From Tritrichomonas foetus (Eukaryota; Parabasalia; Tritrichomonadida; Tritrichomonadidae): DNA of 10,114 nucleotides. A model generated the notes under the pieces. The model searched no databases and was not told the DNA's origin. It saw nothing but the letters and a program-made list of their open reading frames with translations. Each line of letters starts with the position of its first letter. Position 1 is the first letter of the stretch. The translations under genes were made by a program, and so were the position numbers. Positions 1 through 6,266 of the stretch are shown piece after piece. The stretch is taken from assembly GCA_001839685.1 (NCBI GenBank), contig MLAK01000431.1:1-10114 (forward strand). The letters are read 5' to 3'.

Positions 1-215
1 ATGACTCAAACATAATATATATGATCATCTCTGTCATTGACAAATGAAGGAATCAGATTGAACTTCAATTGTTAGAAATAGAACAATACTTTTCTACCAT
101 GTAAATAGTGATAAATAATAAAGCATTTTCAATAATTTAAAAATAAGCTCTAAATGAATTCATTTCATGATCCAGGCATCAAAAAATGATTTCACATAAC
201 ATGTCATATTCAAAC

Positions 216-226
216 ATTCGTTTTCG
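216..226 (+). promoter_or_regulatory. ATTCGTTTTCG immediately before the coiled-coil gene start
   Basis: ATTCGTTTTCG abuts the ATG at 227 and contains the reverse complement of the CGAAAA element found near other starts in the window. Its role is inferred from recurrence only. Confidence 0.3.
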
Positions 227-1192
227 ATGAAAAATTCAAGTGACAGTCCGAGCATTTCTGTCATTGAGTCTATATTAGACTCTCGTATTGATCAAATGAT
301 TGCTCTCACCTTACCAACAGATCAACATCGACAAGATATTTTAGAAGCAATTAAAACAACTTATTCTAGCTCTCAACGTCTTTCTTCGTTTTTCGACTAC
401 CTTATCGACTACGTCCAGACACTCTCTACAAAATTAGAAAAAACAAAAAATGAGCTGAATGAATATCGACAAAAAGATCCAAAATTCCGCGCCAAACTCA
501 AACAGCATAAATCACAGAAAAACCATCAAGAAATCAAAGAATCCATTGAAACAAAGTCTGACAATGTCACAAATCGCGAAACTAAGAAAGAAAAAAATAA
601 TTTAAATAATAATAATTTCAATGGTAATAATAAGTTCAATTTCATTTCGAAAGATACAAATAATGACTACAAAGACTCACTTCGCCTGCTCAATGCTGGG
701 GAAGGACAGCTTACAAATTTCATTAATGATTTGAAACAACAAAATTTAAGGCTTCAACGACTTCATAATCAAGATCGTGCAATTTTGCTGAAGCAGCATG
801 CTGTTATTCATCAAGCTGATATGAACGATGAAAGTGAGAATAATAACTCCAGACGCGTTAAAAATGTAAAGAATTCTAAAAATGTCAAAATTGTGAGAAG
901 TGAAAGTGAAAGTGAAAATGAAAATGAAAGTGAATCTTTCAAGAATTATAAAAACTATAAAATTTACAAAGATTCAAAGAAACATGTTGGAAAAGGAAGA
1001 AAAAGAAGTTCGACAACAGATTCTGATTTTGATTCCAATTCTGAAAGTGATGGTGAAAATGGTGATGACGCAATTCTGGAAGAGTGTAGGCACCTCAAGA
1101 AAGAGTTCAAGAGAATCTCTACAGATATTCAGGAACTCAATAAACAGGTGCAAAAGCGGTATCAACCAAAGAAGAAACACTCAGATCATTAG
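227..1192 (+). CDS. Orphan charged coiled-coil protein, 321 aa
   Basis: I do not recognise this protein and assign no function. Residues 1-80 are well mixed and mostly helical-looking (about 11-77), ending in a charged helix around 64-82. Residues 85-150 are polar, lysine-rich and asparagine-rich, with a poly-Asn patch near 125-136. A second helical block at about 150-197 (start LLNAGEGQL) is rich in Leu, Gln and Lys. Residues 224-237 are an SE/NE repeat, followed by a KNYK-type repeat (239-248), a basic cluster GKGRKR (255-260) that could be a nuclear signal, an acidic Ser/Asp/Glu stretch (261-281) and a final amphipathic coiled coil (282-311) before a basic tail. No signal peptide or membrane segment is visible. 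The start is the first ATG after a TTCGTTTTCG element, and the stop is TAG. The balanced composition of the N-terminal block and the closing coiled coil argue for a real gene. Confidence 0.8.
   Translation: MKNSSDSPSISVIESILDSRIDQMIALTLPTDQHRQDILEAIKTTYSSSQRLSSFFDYLIDYVQTLSTKLEKTKNELNEYRQKDPKFRAKLKQHKSQKNHQEIKESIETKSDNVTNRETKKEKNNLNNNNFNGNNKFNFISKDTNNDYKDSLRLLNAGEGQLTNFINDLKQQNLRLQRLHNQDRAILLKQHAVIHQADMNDESENNNSRRVKNVKNSKNVKIVRSESESENENESESFKNYKNYKIYKDSKKHVGKGRKRSSTTDSDFDSNSESDGENGDDAILEECRHLKKEFKRISTDIQELNKQVQKRYQPKKKHSDH
900..935 (+). repeat. GTGAAA-type hexanucleotide repeat within the coiled-coil gene
   Basis: Imperfect six-base units (GTGAAA / ATGAAA) run in tandem and encode alternating Ser-Glu and Asn-Glu pairs, about residues 225-236 of the orphan protein. 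The unit keeps the reading frame, so copy-number changes would only lengthen or shorten the acidic linker. Confidence 0.75.
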
Positions 1193-1622
1193 TTTTGTTA
1201 TATGATAATAAAAATACAAATACATACTTTTTTCTTGATCTTTCCTTGTTTTGAATGATTCATTAAAATAATAAACAATGTCATGAAATGAATCAATTAT
1301 ATTCGGTTAAACGAATTATTTTCTTTGTTGTGATGAATAAAAAACAATGTTGAAATTTGTGTCTTGGTTACTGAATTATCTTTTCTTCCAAGAGATAGTT
1401 CTAATATAAGAAAAAGATTAGAATCTTGAATGGAGTATATGTATAATGGGTCAATGAATATTGTAAATGTTTCTCTCAATCTAAAAAGAAAATTATATAT
1501 CAGAAAACTACTTTGGACAACTCATATACATTACCCAAAAAAAATATTGATGATTTATCAAGTGAAAATATTTCAATCATGACAAAATAATTACGTCTTA
1601 TTCAATATATTGGTGTTTATTT
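1193..1622. other. Convergent AT-rich spacer, no gene seen
   Basis: This stretch separates the 3' end of the coiled-coil gene from the 3' end of the broken WD40 gene. AATAAAAA at 1207-1214, about 15 bases after the TAG stop, contains UAAA and is the best candidate poly(A) signal for the coiled-coil gene. A 60-codon minus-strand open frame at 1297-1479 has a composition typical of non-coding AT-rich DNA and was not called. One copy of a short direct repeat lies at 1607-1618. Confidence 0.6.
1607..1618. repeat. Left copy of short direct repeat flanking the WD40 pseudogene
   Basis: The 12-mer ATATTGGTGTTT occurs here, 4 bases beyond the pseudogene's terminal TAA, and again at 2588-2599. Upstream bases also agree if one-base gaps are allowed (TTCAA immediately before both copies). 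Confidence 0.6.
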
Positions 1623-2534
1623 TTAAAGTGTGATGGTTACTAATCCTTCGTCATATCCAATGCATACTTCGTTTTTGTTAGAGTCAATGGTCCAACCACG
1701 CTTGAGCTCATTATCAATTTTTTCGATTGCCTCATTAGACTCTAAATCCTATTTAATGCACTGGCCATCTTCAGCTGTTGAAATAAGGACATCAAGATTC
1801 GAGACATATTTTATTGCAGTAATATTGTCAGAATGACCATTTAAAGTTGTTAATAGCTTCATGTTTTTGATATCCCAAAGTTTGATTGAACAATCATCTG
1901 AACCTGATGCTAGAATAATTTGTCCACTTCTCTTGAGAAATTCAATACAATTCACACCTTTTTTATGAGCATCAAAAGAATCTATTTGATGATCCAAATT
2001 GTCATCATTGTTATCATCAATTTTCTAGAATTTGACTGTACCATCCAATGAACAAGAAGCAAATGTATTTTCATCAAATGGATTAAATTTCACATCCATG
2101 ACATAATGTTGATGTCCAGAATACATTTTTTCCAATTTGATTTGATTATCTTCTTGAATGCTGAATAATTTAATTGTATTATCATCAGAACATGTCAAAA
2201 ATAAAGGTTGATGATGATGCACAGCAATTTTCCTGATGAAGTCTTGATGTGCATTTTTCAATGTTGACAGAATTTTTTCTTCTTTCCAATCAAAAGTATA
2301 AATTGTACCATCATCATCAGCAATGATGCACATGTTGTTGTGATTTTGTGTGTCAAAAAATTGTATGCATCTTATTGGTTTATCACTAATTTTAGTCTGG
2401 GAAAGTAATTCTTTTTTGTTCATATCAAAAACTTGTACAGTTCCATTGTATAAAGCCGACACCATGATAGAATCATCATGACAATAGCTAACAGACTTTA
2501 CTCTATCTGATTTTGTATTGAATTTGGTTTTCAT
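1623..2534 (-). pseudogene. Coatomer beta'-COP-like WD40 propeller with two in-frame TAG stops
   Basis: Reading on the minus strand from ATG at 2534 gives the start of a beta'-COP N-terminal propeller: SDRVKSV, then SALYNGTVQVF, IRKIAVHHHQP, GHQHYVMDVKFNP and FASCSLDGTVKF. A TAG at 2025-2027 interrupts it. The same frame continues with KKGVNCIEF, LASGSDDCSIKLWD and LISTAEDGQCIK, meets a second TAG at 1749-1751, and continues again through RGWTIDSNKNEVCIGYDEG to TAA at 1623-1625. The last block matches the beta'-COP signature RVW...VA(L/I)GYDEG. In both cases TAG sits where the family has the tryptophan closing a blade (VKxW, VRIW). There is no frameshift over 304 codons including the stop. 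Beta'-COP proteins are about 900 residues; only the first seven-bladed propeller, which binds dilysine cargo signals in Golgi-to-ER vesicles, is present. TAG ends two other genes here, so it is a stop. Most likely a truncated, recently decayed paralogue; a 169-residue three- to four-blade product, stop readthrough or sequencing error are alternatives. The family call is firm, the pseudogene status fairly so. Confidence 0.85.
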
Positions 2535-2560
2535 TTTATTTGCTAAGCTGAATGGGAAAA

Positions 2561-2566
2561 AAGTGA
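2561..2566 (-). promoter_or_regulatory. Possible initiator (TCACTT) upstream of the WD40 pseudogene
   Basis: On the minus strand TCACTT lies 27-32 bases before the ATG at 2534. It fits the trichomonad initiator consensus TCA followed by a pyrimidine and A/T. The motif is short and common, and the lineage is itself inferred, so this is tentative. Confidence 0.25.
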
Positions 2567-2587
2567 AGTGGCAATTTCACTTTTCAA

Positions 2588-2599
2588 ATATTGGTGTTT
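2588..2599. repeat. Right copy of short direct repeat flanking the WD40 pseudogene
   Basis: This is the second copy of ATATTGGTGTTT, in the same orientation as 1607-1618 and about 54 bases upstream of the pseudogene's ATG. It could be a target-site duplication or a recombination footprint; chance is possible in AT-rich DNA. Confidence 0.6.
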
Positions 2600-2681
2600 C
2601 GTGATTCTGCAGTTTAATTGACCAAACATTTCTTAACATGATATATAATTGACCAAATAATTATTTCATTATTTATCAGCA

Positions 2682-2795
2682 TTAAACACCTAATAGTGCA
2701 TCAGCTATCCTATTATTCGGAAATATTTTCATTGGAATTGAATATGGAAGAATTTGTTGGTGTTCGAGATCCAACCATTCAAATCTGAAATAATT
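2682..2795 (-). other. Short coding-like block of 37 codons, no start codon upstream
   Basis: On the minus strand an open stretch runs from just after a TAA (2796-2798) to a TAA at 2682-2684. It includes FEWLDLEHQQILPYSIP and NNRIADALLGV. The mix of Trp, Pro, hydrophobic and charged residues is unlike the Lys/Asn/Ile/Phe-dominated translations of nearby spacers. The only internal ATG is near the middle. It could be the C-terminal remnant of a lost gene, a downstream exon, or chance. A TTATTTCAG precedes it but does not match the extended 3' splice motif known from Trichomonas. I cannot name a family. Confidence 0.3.
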
Positions 2796-2939
2796 TTAAA
2801 AAAGAAAGCAATCATAAAAAAATCAGAAAGTAAAGATAAACGAAACTAAAAAAGAAAAGTTAGTTCGAAGTAAAATTTTTAATAAAAACAAATAAAAAAA
2901 TATAATTGAAAAGTATGTAAAGCCAAAATATCAAAAAAT

Positions 2940-3998
2940 TTAAGTGTTTCTCCATCCAAACATGAAAATATTTCTTCCTTCAGGATATTCAACATGCTCT
3001 TTTCTACCTCGAATCTGCCTCTCGTTTCCTCTTGCGTATTTTGCCGCACTCCTGATGAGAAAAGTACTCGGGAGGGGCCTGTGAATTGCCGCTTCTTCAT
3101 CCCAGTCGAAGACTCCATCATAAACAAACCCTTTTTTAATAAAAAGTGACATAAACAAATTTCTATACCAGTGATACTTTGGTGTATCATCATACCTCAA
3201 TCTTTTGACCAATTCTATGAAAACTTTGAATTCTTTTGGCAATCCTTGACAGAGCATTTCAGGTGTTGTCTGGATCTTCATTTGAGTGATCTTTTCGTTT
3301 CTTTCTTCAATTGATTTCACCTTCATTCCTTGCCAGGGAAGTGATCCTTTCAAAAAGCGAATCAATACATACGCAATTGACTCAAGATCATCACGACGAG
3401 ACTGTTGGTCACCTAAATGAGTGTTCACACTAACATAATGTGCGGTACCAACTAAACCATTGTTATTGGTATACATCATGTGTTCTCCTGTTCTCGGATC
3501 AATGAAATGAGTAGAAACGCCAAAATCGATGATAAAAACTTGCTTGCTTTGAGGACCTCTTCCAATCAAAAAGTTCTGTGGTTTGATATCACGATGAAGA
3601 ATTCCGGAATTATGAACATATTCCATAATTCTTAAAAGCTGGTCGGCGAGCATTAAAACTGTCTTTAAACTGAATTTCTTACCACACCTTTTGAAAAGAT
3701 ACTCAAGGGAGGCTCCCATTTCGTCCATTGCCAAAACGCGGGATTTGTTATAATCGAAGAGTTCGTAAACATTTGGAACACCATTCATACCACTGAGCGA
3801 CTTGTATATCTTGTACTCGTTTGGAAGTTGAGGATTCGTGGCTGTACCCAGCTCAAATTTTAATGCAACAATTTGTTGAGATTTAATGTCTTCTGCTTCA
3901 TAAACATCACCGAAGCTGCCACCGCCAAGACGTTTTCGGACGAGATAACGGTTCACTATGACTTGACCAACGAGATTATCGATCTTTCCTGCCTTCAT
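2940..3998 (-). CDS. Casein kinase 1 family Ser/Thr protein kinase, 352 aa
   Basis: A complete CK1-type kinase domain fills most of the protein. With ATG at 3998 as residue 1, the glycine loop LGGGSFGD is at 24-31, the ATP-anchoring lysine (ALKFE) at 47, the catalytic loop HRDIKPQNFLIG at 135-146 with Asp137, and DFG at 158-160. The CK1 hallmarks follow: GTAHYVSVNTHLG replaces the usual APE region, then QSRRDDLESIAYVLIRFLKGSLPWQG. All catalytic residues are present. CK1 enzymes phosphorylate Ser/Thr near acidic or pre-phosphorylated sites and act in many signalling routes, so the substrate cannot be told. The C-terminal tail is short and basic, ending FMFGWRNT, with no lipidation CAAX motif. 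A GTG in frame directly before the ATG is not used as a start in eukaryotic nuclear genes. The TAA stop followed by A forms UAAA. The gene is transcribed divergently from the UBL-UBA gene. Confidence 0.95.
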   Translation of the reverse strand: MKAGKIDNLVGQVIVNRYLVRKRLGGGSFGDVYEAEDIKSQQIVALKFELGTATNPQLPNEYKIYKSLSGMNGVPNVYELFDYNKSRVLAMDEMGASLEYLFKRCGKKFSLKTVLMLADQLLRIMEYVHNSGILHRDIKPQNFLIGRGPQSKQVFIIDFGVSTHFIDPRTGEHMMYTNNNGLVGTAHYVSVNTHLGDQQSRRDDLESIAYVLIRFLKGSLPWQGMKVKSIEERNEKITQMKIQTTPEMLCQGLPKEFKVFIELVKRLRYDDTPKYHWYRNLFMSLFIKKGFVYDGVFDWDEEAAIHRPLPSTFLIRSAAKYARGNERQIRGRKEHVEYPEGRNIFMFGWRNT

Positions 3999-4000
3999 CA

Positions 4001-4026
4001 CGATTTTTCGAATCTACAATTGTAGA
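4001..4026 (-). promoter_or_regulatory. Promoter-proximal palindromes upstream of the CK1 start
   Basis: Two elements lie directly upstream of the CK1 ATG at 3998. On the minus strand CGAAAAATCG (4001-4010) is an interrupted palindrome ending two bases before the ATG. The 14-mer TCTACAATTGTAGA (4013-4026) is a perfect palindrome. A perfect dyad this close to a start suggests a dimeric DNA-binding factor or a hairpin in a short leader; neither is shown. Confidence 0.4.
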
Positions 4027-4596
4027 GATTTTTTTTGTTGGGATTTCGCAATATGTCAATGAGAAAAATTCACAAATATTATAAAAATGTTGTTTTTTTC
4101 TTTGAATTGAGATAAATTGGTGAGAAATTTGAACTCAAGTTAACGTTTTTAGCTCTATCAAAAATCGAATGCATTTATAGGCGTTATTAAAAATTGAGAC
4201 AATGTATAGAAAAGCCATCAATTGAAAATACTCTTGAATTGAAGTTCGTTAGGATCATTTTTGAACGAATATTCACTTATTCAATGTAACAACCAAATAT
4301 AAATACAAATAATTTTTCAATCGAATTCTGGAACTATCTTGATGAAAACTGAAAAAATGTCTCACCTAAGATGTAAATTAAAGCACCAAGATTCAGGTAT
4401 TTGTTATATTTCGTGCTAATTTAGGATAATCTGTAAATGAGTCATTCGTGACAATCTGAAGATATCTAATAAGTTAACAAACGGTATATTAACTTTCATA
4501 TTCTTGAATCAAAGTGAACTTTTTCTATAGCGTTGGTCGAACAAATTCACCTTCCTAAAACTTTCATCGAAATTTTTTCCAAAATTCAGCCAACTT

Positions 4597-4604
4597 AACG
4601 AAAA
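4597..4604 (+). promoter_or_regulatory. AACGAAAA element upstream of the UBL-UBA start
   Basis: AACGAAAA, in the context CTTAACGAAAATC, ends six bases before the ATG at 4611. Similar ACGAAA or TTTCG-containing sequences sit close upstream of the other intact genes. It resembles a Myb-type site; the function is inferred. Confidence 0.35.
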
Positions 4605-4610
4605 TCTCAA

Positions 4611-5585
4611 ATGAAAATATTAATAAAATATCAAAAAGAGCATTTCCACATCGAGCTTGAGGAAACATCCACCGTTCGGGACCTCAAAAGAGAGATCGCA
4701 AAATTGAAGCACTGTAAAGTCATCAATATAAAACTTGTTTATGCGGCAGATGTTTTAAAAAACTCACAGAAATTAAAGGATTTAAATATCCTCCCCGAAA
4801 AGCCAGTTACTCTTTTCATAGATTCCGGAAATCCCCGATCGAAGTCGTCTATCGCAGTTAGTTCAACAGAATCAGCTGGTTCTTTTAGAACAAATGCTAG
4901 TGGTAATAATATTCCTGCCTTTTCTCCGCCGGAAAATATTCAATATCGATCAGGTCCGAATACGCCACCAACTGGGTCACCGAATGCTTTTGATTTTTCT
5001 TCACTCCAATCCCAGAATAACGGAAATGACAATGGAACAAATAAAAATTCATCATTTTCGGGTTTTCAAGATGATGTTGATCCAGCGCAATTCTCAAAAT
5101 ATATTCAGCGACCAGAAATTTGCCAGAAACTCCAAAACAAGGATGTTCAAGCAGGTCTTGAACTAATTTGCCAAGGATTAGAGCTATGCCAAAATAGTGG
5201 AAATCACCTTTACGATAAAATTCTGACCAATTTAAGATTTGCCACAAAGAATATTGACTCAATTTCAACATCACCACCACCAATTCTCACAGATAGTAAA
5301 GAAAGCACTGAAAACAAAAATGAAGGCGAAAATAAACAAAAAGATGACAAATCAGTAGACACTAAAAATGAAGAAAATGACAAAAAAGAAAATATTCAAA
5401 ATGAAACTGAACCAAAAACAGAGATTCAAACTGAGAAGAATTACGAGGAATTGTATGCAGATACACTTCAACTCATGGATGAAATGGAACTTTGCTCCCA
5501 TGAAAAGAATCTTGAAGCACTTATTAAATTCAATGGTGATATGGATGAAGCAGTCGAATGGATTATCTCGGAAATGAATTCATAA
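4611..5585 (+). CDS. Ubiquilin/Dsk2-like UBL-UBA shuttle protein, 324 aa
   Basis: The N-terminus (about 1-71) is a ubiquitin-like domain: MKILIKYQ, TVRDLKREIAKL, then KLVYAADVLKNSQKLKDLNI matching the ubiquitin beta3-beta5 region. A Ser/Pro/Gly/Asn-rich linker follows (72-150). Residues about 156-212 (FSKYIQRPEICQKLQNKDVQ onward) are a helical segment resembling the STI1/XPC-type middle region of ubiquilins. A Lys/Glu/Asn-rich low-complexity stretch (224-276) leads to a C-terminal UBA domain (about 280-321) with MDEMELCSHEKNLEALIKF and MDEAVEWII. This order is that of ubiquilin/Dsk2 proteins, which bind the proteasome with the UBL and polyubiquitin with the UBA, delivering clients in cytosol or nucleus. 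No C-terminal Gly-Gly is present, so it is not a processed modifier. A Rad23 identity is less likely because only one UBA is seen. No aspartyl protease domain of Ddi1 type is present. The first ATG is the start. Confidence 0.88.
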   Translation: MKILIKYQKEHFHIELEETSTVRDLKREIAKLKHCKVINIKLVYAADVLKNSQKLKDLNILPEKPVTLFIDSGNPRSKSSIAVSSTESAGSFRTNASGNNIPAFSPPENIQYRSGPNTPPTGSPNAFDFSSLQSQNNGNDNGTNKNSSFSGFQDDVDPAQFSKYIQRPEICQKLQNKDVQAGLELICQGLELCQNSGNHLYDKILTNLRFATKNIDSISTSPPPILTDSKESTENKNEGENKQKDDKSVDTKNEENDKKENIQNETEPKTEIQTEKNYEELYADTLQLMDEMELCSHEKNLEALIKFNGDMDEAVEWIISEMNS

Positions 5586-5845
5586 TCACTTTTATGAAGA
5601 AGTTGTCTTTTGAATTTCCACCAAAACTTTTTTTTATCTGACGAAGTTCAGCATTTGTAGTATAAAAGGTTAAATATTAAATATTACTATAATGTCATCA
5701 TTGCATGTATTTCACTTTCCTAAAACATTTTATTCATCTTTGTATCATTGTAATTTTGGAAAAGATGAATAATTTTTTCCAAAAATACAAAAAATCTATA
5801 ATTTTGAATTGATATAATCAAACTCGTCTTATTCTATTCTAAATG

Positions 5846-5880
5846 CTAGTAAGTAATTGAGATGTTCAATTATTTTCTAG
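5846..5880. repeat. Inverted repeat, 15-base arms with 5-base loop
   Basis: CTAGTAAGTAATTGA (5846-5860) pairs with TCAATTATTTTCTAG (5866-5880) at 13 of 15 positions, across the loop GATGT. It could form a hairpin in the RNA of the UBL-UBA 3' region. Function unknown. Confidence 0.55.
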
Positions 5881-5902
5881 TATTGTGTATGATCATTTTT
5901 TT

Positions 5903-5995
5903 TATTAGGGGTTCATCGTAAATAACCACAGCCTAATAGATATGTATTTCGGAATCTGAATTCTTTGGATTGTAATACAACAACTCTACCCCTAA
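5903..5995. other. Structured island, two adjacent hairpins plus a longer-range pairing
   Basis: Hairpin 1 pairs TATTAGG (5903-5909) with CCTAATA (5932-5938), with an inner GGTT/AACC helix (5910-5913 with 5924-5927). Hairpin 2 pairs TGTATT (5943-5948) with AATACA (5974-5979), with an inner AATC/GATT helix, and is followed by ACA at 5980-5982. An alternative pairing joins TTAGGGGT (5905-5912) with ACCCCTAA (5988-5995) and would compete with hairpin 1. The two-hairpin, hinge and ACA layout faintly recalls box H/ACA guide RNAs, but the hairpins are short and the hinge is not a proper ANANNA box. Confidence 0.3.
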
Positions 5996-6258
5996 AAATA
6001 AAAAAAGAAAAAAACCTATGACAATTATGAAATTTCGCATCAATATTGATAAAATATTTTTATAATTAGTATTAATAAACATCTATACCATTGTTTACAA
6101 AATATATTCCATAATTATCAGGATATTTAGAGATAATCTTTGAGATGATATATCAGAAAAAGTTATCACAATTTACTCAAAATTCTGAACAGCAATAAAT
6201 AGTTTCGGTCGGACGGTTAGAAAATTTTGTTTTTGATTTCATATTTTTTCAAATTCTC

Positions 6259-6266
6259 TTTCGTCA
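6259..6266 (+). promoter_or_regulatory. TTTCGTCA directly before the CDK start
   Basis: TTTCGTCA abuts the ATG at 6267. It contains the TTTCGT form of the element seen near the other starts, and TCA as in trichomonad initiators, though the base after TCA is A rather than a pyrimidine. If used, the 5' leader would be very short. Confidence 0.3.

Larger units (their letters stand above)
2535..2939. other. Spacer between the CK1 3' end and the WD40 5' end
   Basis: The part at 2800-2939 is A/T homopolymer-rich and looks non-coding. The part at 2682-2795 holds a short minus-strand open stretch with protein-like composition, entered separately. The remainder (2535-2680) carries the putative initiator and the right-hand direct repeat. 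Confidence 0.5.
3999..4610. other. Divergent intergenic region between CK1 and the UBL-UBA gene
   Basis: This 612-bp AT-rich region must contain the promoters of both flanking genes. Besides the palindromes next to CK1 and AACGAAAA next to the UBL-UBA start, it contains GTTAACGTT near 4138-4146 and AACGG near 4480, both resembling Myb-type cores (AACNG). No open frame of interest, tRNA or clear repeat was seen. Confidence 0.5.
5586..6266. other. Intergenic region with several potential RNA hairpins
   Basis: This 681-bp spacer carries the 3' end of the UBL-UBA gene and the promoter of the CDK gene. A UAAA-containing run (TATAAAAGG, around 5660-5669) lies about 80 bases after the stop and is a possible poly(A) signal. 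Two clusters of inverted repeats, at 5846-5880 and 5903-5995, are listed separately. No protein-like open frame was found. Confidence 0.5.

Noticed and set aside
1..226. Coding remnant at the left edge
   Set aside because: All frames close quickly and no protein-like stretch was found.
1297..1479. Minus-strand 60-codon frame in the convergent spacer
   Set aside because: Composition is Ile/Phe/Asn-heavy as expected of AT-rich non-coding DNA, and it shows no motif or link to beta'-COP.
1749..1997. A separate short WD40 protein starting at TTG
   Set aside because: It is the same frame as the upstream propeller reading, split only by the TAG at 2025-2027, and has no ATG start.
1623..2534. UAG reassigned to tryptophan (or glutamine) across the genome
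   Set aside because: Two other genes in the window end in TAG (coiled-coil and CDK), and Trp in the intact genes is TGG where I checked (for example the CK1 C-terminus), so the standard code fits better.
2787..2800. TTATTTCAG as a 3' splice site joining CK1 to the 37-codon block
   Set aside because: CK1 ends in its own stop with a normal C-terminus, no matching 5' splice signal was seen, and the site lacks the extended branch-acceptor motif known in Trichomonas.
3999..4001. CK1 start at the upstream in-frame GTG
   Set aside because: The codon is GTG, directly followed by ATG at 3998; eukaryotic nuclear genes normally start at ATG.
4441..4452. GTCA-TTCG-TGAC mini-hairpin in the divergent promoter region
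   Set aside because: A four-base stem is too short to distinguish from chance in 612 bases.
5905..5930. Possible tRNA T-arm (GGGGTTCATCG)
   Set aside because: No paired acceptor stem, D-arm or anticodon arm can be placed around it.
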